From the NCBI GenBank assembly GCA_024449915.1, contig JAMZAV010003189.1, positions 62,001 through 126,000 of the forward strand: DNA of 64,000 nucleotides. Reading direction: 5' to 3'. The position numbers and the translations under genes are program-made. This DNA is from Sweltsa coloradensis. Taxonomy: Eukaryota; Arthropoda; Insecta; Plecoptera; Chloroperlidae. Shown here piece by piece: positions 24,241 through 35,192 of the stretch. Below the pieces are notes generated by a model. The model did no database searches, was not told where the DNA came from, and saw nothing but the letters and a program-made list of their open reading frames with translations. Each line of letters opens with the position of its first letter. Position 1 is the stretch's first letter.

Positions 24241-24504
24241 ATGCATTCACTGCCTTACATTTAAACTGGATTCGAATAAAAATTGTTTCTTTAAGAACAA
24301 AATCATTGTTTAAAGGCACACAATAAATCCTACAAATTTCAGCGTACTTGCAATTTATTATTTCTTGGTTTTTAATCGCCAAAGGATATTAATTGTTAAC
24401 ATTCTCTAGTTACTTGTAACGATGTTTTGTTAAAATATGTCAGCCACAATTGGTCAGCATTTGGCTGATTTTTAACGTACACTCACAGATCGCAGAATAT
24501 GTGT
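24241..24504. other. No recognised feature
   Basis: AT-rich spacer to the right of the palindrome. Confidence 0.4.
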
Positions 24505-24600
24505 CGTTTAACTTGAATAGTCGCTGTTAGACGATGGGAGGCGAGCGTGTGTTGAGTCCCCGGGAATCCTTAGTATTTACGTAGTTTTAGTTTGATATCT
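24505..24600 (+). mobile_element. Fragment of the GTTAGACGA MITE family
   Basis: TAGTCGCTGTTAGACGATGG, GCGAGCGTGTGTT and CCCCGGGAATC match 23729-23790 closely. Its other end is not seen. Confidence 0.5.
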
Positions 24601-24699
24601 AAGGTTTAATGATAGGGTTTTGGGTCAGGGGAACATGACTCAATGCAACGCGAGAATACATAAATGTAAATATTAAATAAATAAAATATAAACATAAAT

Positions 24700-25113
24700 A
24701 CATTGTATTTAGAGTCTACCCACTCAGTTATATAACTTATTTTCAGTTGGGGACAGTAAATAAAGGACTAAGCGCTACCCTGTAGGCCCCGATGCAACGA
24801 ACGAGTGTGAGCGATACCAAAAACCAACTATCCATATTTTAATAGGAAATATAGCAACAGTGGTTATGGACAGTGCGAACACACGCGGATCAACGGCCAT
24901 AAATCAAAAAGGCCAATCAGAACACTTAGAATTTATTGTGTGCTTCGTTGTTAAGGGACGGACTCAAGTCACCGTTTACATACTACTAAGACACGAACTT
25001 ATGGACTTAAAGTCAATCAGAAAGTTAAAAAACTTCTGACTTTGGCGGGAATCGAACCCTTAACCTTCTGCATTGGAAGCAGATACGCTAACAACAAGAC
25101 CAACGAGCCACAT
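24700..25113 (-). mobile_element. SINE1, full-length (minus strand)
   Basis: Read on the minus strand: GTGGCTCGTTGGTCTTGTTG (A-box region), CTGCTTCCAATGCAGAAGG, GGGTTCGATTCCCGCC (B box), then AACTTTCTGATTGACTTTAA, GTAAACGGTGACTTGAGTCC, and at the 3' end AAGTTATATAACTGAGTGGG. Best-preserved tRNA head in the window. Confidence 0.87.
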
Positions 25114-25774
25114 TATATTATGCCACATTATATTATGACAGAGTTTATTTTTGATCTGGGCACATGTAATATTGTGTGTTTTATTGCAAATAAATAAATA
25201 AATAAAAATCATTGAGACATACATTTAACTTCTCCTCCAGCCTTTTCGCAAACTAGTAGTATGCGGTATATTTCTATATTTTTGCTATAGCTATATATTA
25301 TTAAATTATATAAGCTATATTATTTTATATAAAATAGGTTACTATTTTAAACTAAATAATTATATTCCTTCAACTATTTTTTTAGCTTAGATTCAAAATA
25401 ATGACCGATTATTTGATGCTCGACAGGGTTTAAGGATGAGCGTAATGGTTTAGCCTAATGAGTATCCTTCAAAATCCAGGATTTTCTCACAATTTCCATA
25501 TGAATGTATATTTGATTTCCAACAATAACGTGGTAGCCTTATGTCCCGAAAGTTCGAAAGTTCGCTGAAAATTAAACCAAAATTTGAAATAGCCGTTAGG
25601 CTGGTAAAAGGCAAAAAATATTATTATTATTGTTTGCATATGGCATAAGGTATATTGAAAAAAGAACGATGCAGCCATGCCACAAATATCCTTGTTATTT
25701 ATGTGGCGTCAGTCATTAAATCGTTTGTACTGTACTCGACTCTGAATAAATTGAGAAAAAATGGAATTGAATAT
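25114..25774. other. AT-rich spacer downstream of the F-box gene
   Basis: Contains a short AAATAAATAAAT run (25186-25204) and AT-rich text. No second gene seen. Confidence 0.45.
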
Positions 25775-25780
25775 TTTATT
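25775..25780 (-). promoter_or_regulatory. Candidate polyadenylation signal of the F-box gene
   Basis: AATAAA on the minus strand (TTTATT on plus), about 31 bases after the TGA stop. The position is right for a short 3' UTR, but the hexamer is common in AT-rich DNA, so this is suggestive only. Confidence 0.45.
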
Positions 25781-25810
25781 TTGTATATACAATGGATTTA
25801 AAATAAAAAT

Positions 25811-27214
25811 TCAAAATAAGACTCCGCCATCTTTGTATTCTACATGCAGCTCCGGCATGAGCGACTTTATTTGTGCGACGGCTCCATCATCAAAATTATC
25901 GATTAATAACAGGCTCCTTAGACCAGGCAGGTACTGTGGTATGAGCAGAATAACCTCTTCAATGGTCTCGTCATAGTTGTGTAGCCTCAAATGGCGTAGC
26001 TCTGAGCATCCCTCGAATGCGCTGCGCACCCCACTCGTGGTTATACAGGCTCGGCGTCCTGATACAGCGAGTGTCTCCAGGCTCTTGAGGTGCTCTCCGA
26101 TAGCCGCTGCCGCCAAGTCAGTGACGTTGCTGCTCTCCAGGTCCAGCGACACGAGGTTCTTCAACCCAATGGATGTGAAGAGTTCTATCCAAGTCGCCTC
26201 GGTCAACAAGCAATCCTTGAGCTTCAGATGACGCAGGGTGGTTATCGAGCTTATTGTCAGCAGACCCTCGTTATCTATATCTTCAGGACTCGAGATTTCC
26301 AGCGTTTCTAGGCAGTCACACTTCTGCAGCGCGGCGAAAGCATCCCGTGACAAGTTGTCGTAAGACAGACTAAGCGAGCGCAGGGTCTTACTGCCAAAAG
26401 ATGTAAAGATCTGAACCCACGTCGCCTCGGGTAAGAAGCAACCCTTGAGCTTCAAATGACGCAGGTTGGTTATCGAGCTGATGGTGATCAGACCCTCATG
26501 GTCTATATCCGAAGGCCACGAGATGTCCAAAGTTTCTAGGCAGTCACACTTCTGCAGCGCGGCGAAAGCTTCTCGTGACCAGCCGCAATCAATCAGACTT
26601 AGCGAGCGCAGGGTCTTACAGAACCGTTCAAACACAGCTGCGATATTGTCGGAATGGTTGTTTCCCATGTTTAGTTCCTCTATAACGAGGCTACTGTTCG
26701 CAAGATGTTCAAGTATATTTGAACTCATTTCATCAAATTCATCAATTTGCAGATTTTTCAGTTGGGGTAGTTTTGTGCAAAGGTTTTGGGAGAACATCGT
26801 GCCATTCACGAAGTATCTGAGCATTTTTAGTACCTCTAGCTCAGTACAATTCTCCAATATTTTATACATCACCATTGCGGGAATGTTGCGAATTTTTTTA
26901 CCATAACAGACTAAAGCACGAATACCTTGGTTGTGTTCAGAGACCACTGTTAAGATTGCCGTCATGTCATCGTAGTTTACCAATTTAAGTGACTTAAGTA
27001 AAGGTTTAACCTTAAGAATCTTAATGACCGTCTCTTTGCTTACCTCTCCTTGTTTAAATTCAAGATCTCTATGTAATAGCGGGTCTTCACATAGATCCTC
27101 CCAGTTCGCACATACCCTTGAGACTGTCTCGCACAGATAGGCGGGGCTGAGGAAGGAGAACACGTGTAGGAGAACCTCTCGAGGGAGGCTTTCAATGGTA
27201 GGGTCTGAGTTCAT
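25811..27214 (-). CDS. Intronless F-box / leucine-rich-repeat protein (FBXL-like), 467 aa
   Basis: Likely substrate-recognition subunit of an SCF (Skp1-Cul1-F-box) ubiquitin ligase; this role is inferred from domain order, and the target is unknown. Residues 7-47 form an F-box: LPREVLLHVFSFL, then SRVCANWEDL and DPLL. From about residue 70 to 460 there are degenerate leucine-rich repeats (LKSLKLVN, LKNLQIDEF, LRSLSLIDC, LETLDIS, LRHLKLKGC, LVSLDLESS, LRHLRLHNY, LRSLLLIDN). The frame is open from ATG (27212-27214) to TGA (25811-25813) with no intron. The start context AACAAAATG suits an animal initiator, and AATAAA lies 31 bases past the stop. Residues 200-275 and 276-351 are a tandem duplication of 76 residues. 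It is more GC-rich than its surroundings and has no recognisable neighbour gene. No transmembrane segment or signal peptide is visible. It could be a retrogene or one of an expanded F-box family. The domain call is firm; no orthologue is assigned. Confidence 0.9.
   Translation of the reverse strand: MNSDPTIESLPREVLLHVFSFLSPAYLCETVSRVCANWEDLCEDPLLHRDLEFKQGEVSKETVIKILKVKPLLKSLKLVNYDDMTAILTVVSEHNQGIRALVCYGKKIRNIPAMVMYKILENCTELEVLKMLRYFVNGTMFSQNLCTKLPQLKNLQIDEFDEMSSNILEHLANSSLVIEELNMGNNHSDNIAAVFERFCKTLRSLSLIDCGWSREAFAALQKCDCLETLDISWPSDIDHEGLITISSITNLRHLKLKGCFLPEATWVQIFTSFGSKTLRSLSLSYDNLSRDAFAALQKCDCLETLEISSPEDIDNEGLLTISSITTLRHLKLKDCLLTEATWIELFTSIGLKNLVSLDLESSNVTDLAAAAIGEHLKSLETLAVSGRRACITTSGVRSAFEGCSELRHLRLHNYDETIEEVILLIPQYLPGLRSLLLIDNFDDGAVAQIKSLMPELHVEYKDGGVLF
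26162..26617 (-). repeat. Intragenic 228-bp tandem duplication in the F-box gene
   Basis: Two adjacent copies (26390-26617 and 26162-26389) encode residues 200-275 and 276-351. Both begin KTLRSLSL and contain AFAALQKCDCLETL, then ISSIT, LRHLKLK and EATW. The DNA is also closely similar: GGCAGTCACACTTCTGCAGC starts at 26311 and at 26539, exactly 228 bp apart. This is an in-frame LRR-block expansion of fairly recent origin. Confidence 0.88.
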
Positions 27215-27660
27215 TTTGTTATAAACAGATACGAAAGTAAAACGTCAATTTTTCACGATTTTAATATGCAAATCGTTTTTATGTGATTTTTTAGCACTAA
27301 TGACAGATCCATTAAACAACACAAAAACAATGGAAATGTGTCAACATTATTGTGATGATGGCAAAGAAATCATGAAACAAAGAAATTAAATGAAATAGAT
27401 TGAAAAATTAAAGTTTGAAGAATTAGCGTGCAAATTAGGGAACTTTATATCTCTCACTTTTATGTCTGGTCGTCTGTCGAGGTGTGTGCCACGTTTCACG
27501 AGAAAACCGAACATGACCTCTGATTGACATGCGTTTTTTTGCGAGTGTTTTTTGCATCGGACTACACAACTCATGCTCTTCCTCGTATCATATTTTTTTT
27601 TTCAATCTAGTGCTCAGACCATGACGCATTTGTTTTACTATTTTTTTTATTACTCCTATT
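27215..27660. other. Upstream region of the F-box gene
   Basis: AT-rich 5' flank. No clear TATA box or initiator can be fixed. A 62-residue minus-strand frame at 27386-27574 has no recognised motif. Confidence 0.4.
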
Positions 27661-27879
27661 ATTACTAATAGGCTATTACTCCCAATTTTTTTTATTAAAT
27701 TATCTATATTCTATAGCATAATACTACACTTAAATAACCATTTAAAAAATTATATCTTGTAACTGTACTTTTACACGTTTTTTTTAAGTTTCTTGATCTT
27801 GAAATTTGTAAAAATAAAATGCGTTTTGGTGAATTTCTTTAATCGTCTCCAACCTGCTTTTTCGTACCGATCCAAATTG
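27661..27879 (+). mobile_element. D-family MITE, 5' part only
   Basis: GGCTATTACTCCCAATTTTT, CTATAGCATAATACTACACT, TATCTTGTAACTGTACTTTT and GCGTTTTGGTGAATTTC match 59218-59400. It stops where the next MITE begins. Confidence 0.6.
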
Positions 27880-28082
27880 GCCGTACGCCAGAGTCGTTGT
27901 TAAACGAGTGAGCGAACCATTTGAATACCGGGGAACATTTTGCATCTCTATCCTAATAGGCTAGGAGGAAAGACCCATGCTGTCTAGATCCAGCCTGTGG
28001 TAGAGGGTAGAATGAATTTGTTCCCAGGTACTCAACACATGGATCGCTCACTCTTTTAACAACGACTTTGGCGTTTTCCTAC
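27880..28082. mobile_element. MITE with ACGCCAAAGTCGTTGTTAAA ends
   Basis: About 200 bp. Left ACGCCAGAGTCGTTGTTAAA, right TTTTAACAACGACTTTGGCG followed by TTTTCCTA. Same family as 23715-23989. The outermost left bases are decayed. Confidence 0.72.
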
Positions 28083-28936
28083 TAAAATACTCCCTTCCTT
28101 ACTAGATGATGTTTTCAAGATGGACTTTTCTCTTTCCTCGCCTTGAACGATAAGCATAGCCACGCCCCTGGCCCATACGGGGGGTAGTAAAGTTATGTTG
28201 GTATCCACGAGGTGCTCCTCTAGACACTTAATTGGAAACTCTTCCGGAATGTTGGTATGCCTCGTTTAGCTACAGCCGGAGTTAGGTTAGGCTTTACACT
28301 CGCCTGCACAAGTAAATAGTGGAATGGAATGTCTATATGCTCCTATGTACAGAACGTAATGAAGTGCGTATTAAATGCAAACGATGGTAACTAAGATGGT
28401 TTCCCGTACATATTTTATTCCTTCTCATCCGGCTGCTGCGAATATTCTATTCTAGCTAAGAAGCTTTCAATTTCATGTTAATTTAGGATAAAAAGGTGGC
28501 AACATATAGTTGAAAATATTATTTAATAAGACATTGGGTAATAAAATATTATATTGTTTGACATGAAGGCCTAGAGATTAATTAGAAATTATTCAAAATG
28601 TGTTAAAATTTTGTATTTATATTATATTTTTTCCAGCTTCAATCGGCTTCAATTTATAAATACGTACGCTAAATGTTACTTATATTTGAAATATCGTATA
28701 ATGCACAAATTTATTCGGGAGGTAACAATAATTTGATTCTCTTAACAATGAGTTAAAATTTTAAATCATGTGATAACTAAGAAATCGTTATAGAAGAAGG
28801 TTAGTCGCTATTCTTTGAGATCAAGATTTTTGTAATGTGACTTTCGGAAGTACATCACATAAACAAATAGATACGTAGAGATTTCAGGTGCTGAGCTATC
28901 TTAAAATAAAGTCCGATCAAAGCTCACTGTGATAAT
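28083..28936. other. Unannotated; weak G-family similarity at its start
   Basis: 28095-28180 (TAGATGATGTTTTCAAGATG) resembles the tail of the G-family repeat. The rest is AT-rich with no frame. Confidence 0.4.
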
Positions 28937-29532
28937 ACTAGGAAAACGCTTAAGTCCCGCCGCGTTGATGGATAAGTTTTTTTTTTAGTTTTTAGTTTGC
29001 GTGGGATATCTTTACTTTTGCAAATGTTTTGCTTTGCTGCCTATGCATTCTAGGTGATTGTTGTCAAGTTTCTATTGTTATTTGTCAAATGTTATTATAT
29101 ACCGTAAAAAAACTTATATTAAAAGCTTTATTTCTATGGATTCTGGCTAACTTTTTCAACTTTTTCTTTCAAAAGGTACTACATCACCATAACCTTAATG
29201 TCCATGTATAATATGAACGTTGTAGCCCCACCCGTTTGGTAAAAATCGGCCCAAATGACACGAAAATATCGCACTAAAAATCGAAAAAAATCGTAAAAGT
29301 ACGATATTCATGAGAAATATTTCTTCGATTGTACCCAAAAACAATACACCTCTATGTTTAGAGATTTCGAAAATCCCCTCCAATTTTCATCAAGATCGCT
29401 TTATGCCGTTTGCCTGGAATCCTGCCAAAAAACAGACACAAATACAAACAAAAAACAAAAAAAACAAAAAACATTGGAGCTAAATTTTTTGGGGGGTCAG
29501 TGAAATTGAAGTCTTCGCTTCGCTCATCCAAC
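28937..29532 (+). mobile_element. HLE-B subfamily element, copy 2
   Basis: Starts CTAGGAAAACGCTTAAGTCC, GTTGATGGATAAG. Shares CATTCTAGGTGATTGTTGTC, AATATGAACGTTGTAGCCCC, GTAAAAGTACGATATTCATG and GGGGGTCAGTGAAATTGAAG. Ends CTTCGCTCATCCAA. Confidence 0.84.
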
Positions 29533-30639
29533 TATGTTAGTTAAAATGTAAATGCGTTTTTGGTGGAGGCGCCGGTTCTTCGGAGATTCCACTTTTGGGT
29601 GACTAGCCCCGTCCCTTCACCCTTGGGGTCACCAAAACATTATCTATCATCCTTTTTGAAGGACAATGCCAACGTCAATTTGTTGTCGATTGTAAAAAAA
29701 ATCTTTGAATGCCTATATAAAAATATATATAATCTAAGCTAGAATGTAACTTAAATCTTAGTACATAACTATGTAAATAATGTGTAACAGTTAGCTGATT
29801 TTACCTTATAAATACAGTTTTAATCTTAAAACAAAATTCAAGCAGAGGTCAATTTCGATTTTTGTCTTGAGACGTGATACACACAAACGGACAGAAAAGT
29901 GAAACTTCATTCACTTATACAACATTGGTTGTTTTTTTTTGTATAAAACATCATTATAAAATCACCCTTCCCGTCTTATTTTCATCAAAAGGTAGCAGCA
30001 GAGGGTCTTTATACTAAAGCTGCCGCTGTTTCATAGTGAGATTGACAACTTAACTATGCTGTATACAGCTGTGTATTACCATTTACTTTGAAGGAACACT
30101 AGCAGAATGATTTAAAAGTGTGAATCGTTGTATTTAAGTGCAATTAAAAAATAACGGTAACAGTGAATGGCTTTTATCCGTCTGTATTAACAATAACAAT
30201 AACTTTATTCACCTTGACTCGTACATTGCACAAGTATAACTCTTTTTAGAGAAAGTGAATAGCCTAGCCTATGGAGAGTAATACATAATTGTAACAATTT
30301 TATAAAAAAATATACATTAAAATATACATTTCATAATTTCATAATATCTTTCCTTCTATTTCTATACATAATACTTATTTTTTTATTGAATTGTTTATTT
30401 ATATTAAATTATATTCATGAAAATACATAGTAGTTTCAGGATTGTGAAGGAAAGTTGAGTGTAAAGCTATGGGTGGGGTATTTATATATTCGGGCACAAG
30501 ATTAAGTTAACCTTGCTACTATCGACAACGTTACAGGGACGGTAAATAAGTAGATATTTTTATTCACTTACGCAGAGAAAGTTAATAGTCTATGGTTAAG
30601 AATAATAAAAGTGATCATCAGCTAGTAAGTGGGAAGTAT
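29533..30639. other. Unannotated; possible LINE tails
   Basis: 29700-29835 (TTATAAATACAGTTTTAATC) and 30185-30340 (AACTTTATTCACCTTGACTC) look like retroelement 3' UTRs but have no second copy here. No gene recognised. Confidence 0.35.
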
Positions 30640-30870
30640 ATTACTCCCCGAATCTAGAGGCGAACTCTAGCAATAGTCGTCGGGGACACCTCCCCTTTCC
30701 ATTGACGACCTCCCCGGCGACGATGACAAAAGCACAACGAACGATGACAAATACTATGACGACCGCGACGTGAGAACCCCATTTCCTATCCCTACCCGTA
30801 CCCGTGGCTGGTTCTGACCAGCATAAGCCCCTCCTACCCATATCCTCATTGCTAGAGTGACGCATATTAT
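30640..30870 (-). repeat. G-family repeat (minus strand)
   Basis: Minus strand holds GGTCAGAACCAGCCACGGGT, GTTCTCACGTCGCGGTCGTC and TGTCCCCGACGAC, matching 41975-42150. Composition is much more GC-rich than the flanks. Confidence 0.62.
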
Positions 30871-31563
30871 GATAAAGTAGAATAGACGCAATATAGTATT
30901 ATAAAATATTGTATAGGTATAAAAGCCATTCACTATCAGAGATATTTGCACTGTTAGATGACTTTTTACAAAAGCCTCCTGCAAATGTTTCAACTGTACA
31001 CTAACTAGTTTAGTAATTACTTTTTATTTTGGTACTCGAGGTGGCAGTAACTGTTCTCTCTGTTACAAGTTGTCACTCTAATTGTAAATTGACAGCTACA
31101 ACTTTATAGACTCCAGTTCTAAATAAAACCCTCTAGCCTCTAGTCACTACCTAAATGAATCACTATCACGAAATCTAAACTTTTAAAACTACATTTTACC
31201 GCACTGTGCTGTCGTGTTTTTGATTACACTGTTGTAAAAACATCGTTATTATCTGCCTGATGAAACGACCATAGTTTCACCGGCGACCACTAGTGGATAC
31301 GCACTCAAACTTTCTGTGTAACAACCCATTGGTATAATGTTTGTCGTGTTATTTGTTAGTTTAATGTTAACGTTCTCTTTAACTTTGTTAATTCAACACT
31401 AGGAGATAATGGATATTTCACAGTTACAGATGATATTGCGAATTGATTGAATATTGTGTTAACATTATAATTTTCAATTTATTTATTATTTATTTATTTC
31501 ATTACAAATATTATACTTAGCAAAATGTTGACAGAGGAGTTGAATGTTTTCTTTACAAAACTG
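30871..31563. other. No recognised feature
   Basis: AT-rich with TTTATTTATT near 31480. A possible extension of the G element (ACTCGAGGTGGCAGTAACTG near 31033). Confidence 0.35.
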
Positions 31564-32253
31564 ATTGGATGAGCGAAGCGAAGACTTCAATTTTACCTTT
31601 TTTTTTCACTCACGTTGCCCCAAGAAAAATAGCTCGGGTGTTTTGTTTTTGTTAGTTTTTTTGTCTGTTTGTTCGCTCTCTACCGGGCAAACGGCATAAT
31701 ATGCGATCTTGATGAAAATTGGAGGGGACCTTCGAAATAAACCACGACCTCACACGTTTTTAGGTATAATCGATCAAATATTTCTTATGATTATCGTACT
31801 TTAACGATTTGTTCATTTTTTAATGATATATTTTCGTGATATTTGGCAAACGGCTACTCCGATATTGATGAAACTTTATGGGAACGTTTAAAAATCACTG
31901 AAATTATATATGTTATGATTTTAGAGACATTTGAAAAAATATATTTTATAGAATTCGTACTTTTACGATTTTTCTCCCGGTTTTTAATACGATATTTTCG
32001 TGATATTTTGGCCGATTCTTACGAAACGGGTGGGGCTACAACGTTCATATGTTACATTGACATAAATATTATGGTGATGTAGTGCCTCTTGAAAGAAAAA
32101 GTTGAAAAAGTTGGTCAAAATTCATAGCAATAAAGGTTTTAATATAAGCCTTTTACAGGTGTATAATTAACAAACGTAATCTATGGACAGAAATATTCCA
32201 ATAAAGCTCATACATCAACGCGACTGGAAAAAGCGTTCGCAAAGCGGCCTAGT
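31564..32253 (-). mobile_element. HLE-B subfamily element, copy 3 (minus strand)
   Basis: Begins TTGGATGAGCGAAGCGAAGA (complement of the 3' end) and finishes GCGTTCGCAAAGCGGCCTA (complement of the 5' end). Internal units carry ACGATATTTTCGTGATATTT and GGGGCTACAACGTTCATAT. Confidence 0.82.
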
Positions 32254-33351
32254 AAAGATAACATTCTATCTTAAAATCATGTTATGTAACACATCCAATT
32301 TTGATGCGTTGCAGTAGTTTTGCAGTACCATGGAGTTATAAATAGTATGGAGGCGCAGGTGTGTGGTCGGCGGTGTACAAGTTAGCACTTCAAATTGGCA
32401 GACATTTTGATTGTTTACTTTGGTAACCAAGGTAACCTAGGGCCTACCACAGTTCATGGTAGCAAAGTTTAACCTGCTAGTAGTGGCTATAACCATCAAA
32501 ATGGCGAATAGGCTCAAAGAAACAAACACGATTGTGGACGTGCTGTTCCATTTGAGCTAGACCTCCTTATGGCAGTACAATTATTAAACTTACGACAATA
32601 TTGTCGCATTCGTCTATTTTTACCCTTAATAAAGACGTCGAATAACCGTTTGATACTTTTCCTCAATTTACCTGATATTATGTTTGATGTTTCAAATATT
32701 TTTGTATAGTTATTAAATTAACCCAACTTTAAGAATGATGAGTACGCTTAGCGTAAATAAACCACAATTGTATATGTACTTAGTGGGATGTCATTTATAC
32801 ATATTTATCATCCCTTAAAATTTAAGAATTTTCTATTAAAGGGTGTTTAAATTACGGGTACATTTTTTGACGTTATATTATGCATTGACGCTATAAAAAC
32901 AAGTTTTTTTAGGTCATATGACTTAATTTAATATCTGTGTAGAATTCCCGTTTTGTATATCTTTATTTGTGGGACGGCATTTTCTTTTTTTTGTCAATAT
33001 TCCCACGGGAAAGTTAGTGGTAAATAATAAAGGTCTGAGGTTGGTTGTATATTACAAACGCTGTGCAAATACAGTGTTTTTATTGTAGAAAATATCGTCA
33101 TACAGACATACAGCTCACTTTTATTATCTGATGTTTAAATAATTTTTCATTTCCAAGACGGTTCTCTTATTTAACAAGCGGTGTAAAGAAAGTGTCCTTC
33201 AAGGCAGTTTCAACGACGTGGCGTTCTTTTAATTTTCTAAAACGTCCCGTGTCCTAGATAATGCAAGTGCTTCATATCGCCGTCGTTGTAATTTGCTTAA
33301 CGCGGTTGTTTGTTCGTCAGTCACAAGCGGTGGATCCCCCAAGGGATTCTC
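32254..33351. other. Unannotated; GC-richer patch at 32340-32560
   Basis: 32340-32560 includes AAAATGGCG and is less AT-rich, which could suit a promoter or 5' UTR, but no linked coding exon is visible. The rest is AT-rich. Confidence 0.35.
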
Positions 33352-33614
33352 GAGACTGTCGCTAGTTGAGTGAGAGTCCGCTAGGCGACACTGGCGCGCT
33401 AGTTGAGAGAGAGTCCGCTAGGCGACACTGGCGCTAGTTGAGAGAGAGTCCGCTAGGCGCGACACTGGCGCCAGTTGAGAAAGTGTCCGCTAGGCGCGAC
33501 ACTGGCGCGCTAGTTGAGAGAGATTCCGCTAGGCGACACTGTCGCTAGTTGAGTGAGAGTCCACTAGGCGCGACACTGGCGCGCTAGTTGAGAGAGAGTC
33601 CGCTAGGCGACACC
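33352..33614 (+). repeat. 37-bp tandem array, about 7 units
   Basis: Unit: GCTAGTTGAGAGAGAGTCCG then CTAGGCGACACTGGC. Lengths vary by 2-4 bases through an extra GC pair in CTAGGCGCGACAC. GC-rich, unlike its surroundings. The same unit and strand recur at 36332-36467. Confidence 0.9.
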
Positions 33615-33710
33615 AAATACTGTAATAGACGCTTCGCTTAATACAGGAAACTGGCCGGTAAAACGGGAGACAAGCGACAGCAGCGCTCCAAGCGTCGCTG
33701 GCGTGCTCGC
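33614..33710. repeat. Inverted arm beside the 37-bp array (left copy)
   Basis: CAAATACTGTAATAGACGCT, GCTTAATACAGGAAACT, GGAGACAAGCGACAGCAGCG and GTCGCTGGCGTGCTCGC pair with the complement of 36218-36331. Confidence 0.78.
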
Positions 33711-34329
33711 ACTACTTGTTTATCTATGCAAACCATGCTAGTTTCTTACGATTTGTGTCGCTTAATGTGAAAATACCATGTCTGGAGGTATTTGTGTCGT
33801 TTTTTGACTGTAATAATTATGAAGTGAAGAGTCGGACATTGTCGTATTTTCGATTTCAGAAGAACCGTGAGCTGAGATGTAAGATCTATGAAATCAAATG
33901 TTTTCCTCGGCCCTTGCAACGGTTCTAGGCTAAGCCGTAGCCCGTAGGCTAGGGCCATTGAAATATTAAAATACACAAAGCTAGTGCTAGGTATTATTTC
34001 TTTATGATCCCTTGGCTAGGGGGCAAGCTTATAATAATTCTCCATATTATCCCTAATATTCTTCCATTCTTGTGCAGATGCAAAGTCAATACAAAATACA
34101 ATACAATTCATTTATTTAGCTTCATCAGCTATTACACACATTACAATACAATACATTTCATACATTACATTTATTTCTAGTAACTCTTTCTAATTGTACG
34201 GTTAATAGTCCCTAAATATTATTATATTTTGAATTCTTATTACTTAGTAGAGTAATAAACATTAGAGAATGGGGAGGAACTACTATTTTTATTTATATAA
34301 ATATAAAACTTTTTAGGATTCATTAATTT
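33711..34329. other. Unannotated; possible LINE tail at 34085-34215
   Basis: ATACAATTCATTTATTTAGC resembles a retroelement 3' end on the minus strand. No gene seen. Confidence 0.35.
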
Positions 34330-34580
34330 TTTTTAATTTCAGGTTTATTATTTTATTCTACATGTAAGTTTATGCGGGTTATAGTATGTATATTCTAAAA
34401 GACTAAATTTTTATTGATTTATTTGCAGTATTTAATTTTATTTATCGAAGTAATTTGGAATTAGTGAATTTTGTAGTTGTGTTGGCTAGACGAGGGGCTC
34501 AAGTAAATATTTTTAGTTTAGTAGTATGATGATTATCTATGAAAGTAAGTTTAATCTTTTTGGGTGAAATTTTAAAATTA
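34330..34580 (+). pseudogene. NUMT: mitochondrial 12S rRNA, 5' portion
   Basis: CAAGTAAATATTTTTAGTTT and CTTTTTGGGTGAAATTTTAA correspond to the segment upstream of the universal AAACTAGGATTAGATACCC in arthropod 12S. The left limit is uncertain (about 34280-34350). It continues at 35193 after an inserted HLE. Point changes show it is a nuclear copy. Confidence 0.7.
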
Positions 34581-35192
34581 ACTAGGAAGCTTCGCAAACG
34601 CTTTCCCGCCGCGTTGTTGGATGAGCGTAATTTTTTTAGCGAAAAAGGGTAAAATCGCGATTTTCATGAGAAATTATTTTTCGATTGCGCTTAAATTCCA
34701 CACCAATATTACAATAATTCATAAATTAAGGTCATGTAAAAAAATCATTACAATCGGGTAAAGCATGTAGGTGTTATAAGTCGAAGAAATGTAAAAAAAA
34801 ACGTAAAATTGCGATTTTCATGAGAAATTATTTTTCGATTGCGCTCCAATTTCACACCAATATATTAATTCATTAAGGTAAGGTTCTGTGAAAACATCAT
34901 TACAATCGGATAAAGCATGTAGGTGTTATAAGTCAAAGAAATGTTTTAAAAATCGAAAAAAATCGTAAAATAGCGATTTTTATGAGAAATAATTTTTCAA
35001 TTGCGCTAAAACAAAGTGGCAGTTCTTAGTTCAGAGATTTCAATGGTCTCCAGAAAATTTCATCACAATTGGAGTATCGGTTTAGCCTGAATCGTGTTAA
35101 CAGACAGACAAAGAAAAAAAGAAAACATTCCGGATTTTTTTCTCCAGTGTAGTGAAATGGAATCTTCGCTTCGCTCGCTACGCTCATGCAAT
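34581..35192 (+). mobile_element. HLE-family element inside the NUMT, copy 7
   Basis: Starts ACTAGGAAGCTTCGCAAACG, GTTGTTGGATGAGCGTAA. GCGATTTTCATGAG recurs at 34656 and 34811, and GCGATTTT at 34973, so internal units are 155-162 bp. Then GGTATCGGTTTAGCC-like text, CATTCCGGATTTTTTTCTCC, and the end CTACGCTCATGCAATT. It lies within 12S rRNA text, which fixes both ends independently. Confidence 0.9.

Noticed and set aside
26466..26906. 146-residue plus-strand frame within the F-box gene
   Set aside because: Shadow of the real minus-strand coding sequence.
33352..33614. CRISPR-like 37-bp repeats
   Set aside because: The units are directly adjacent with no spacers; it is a minisatellite.
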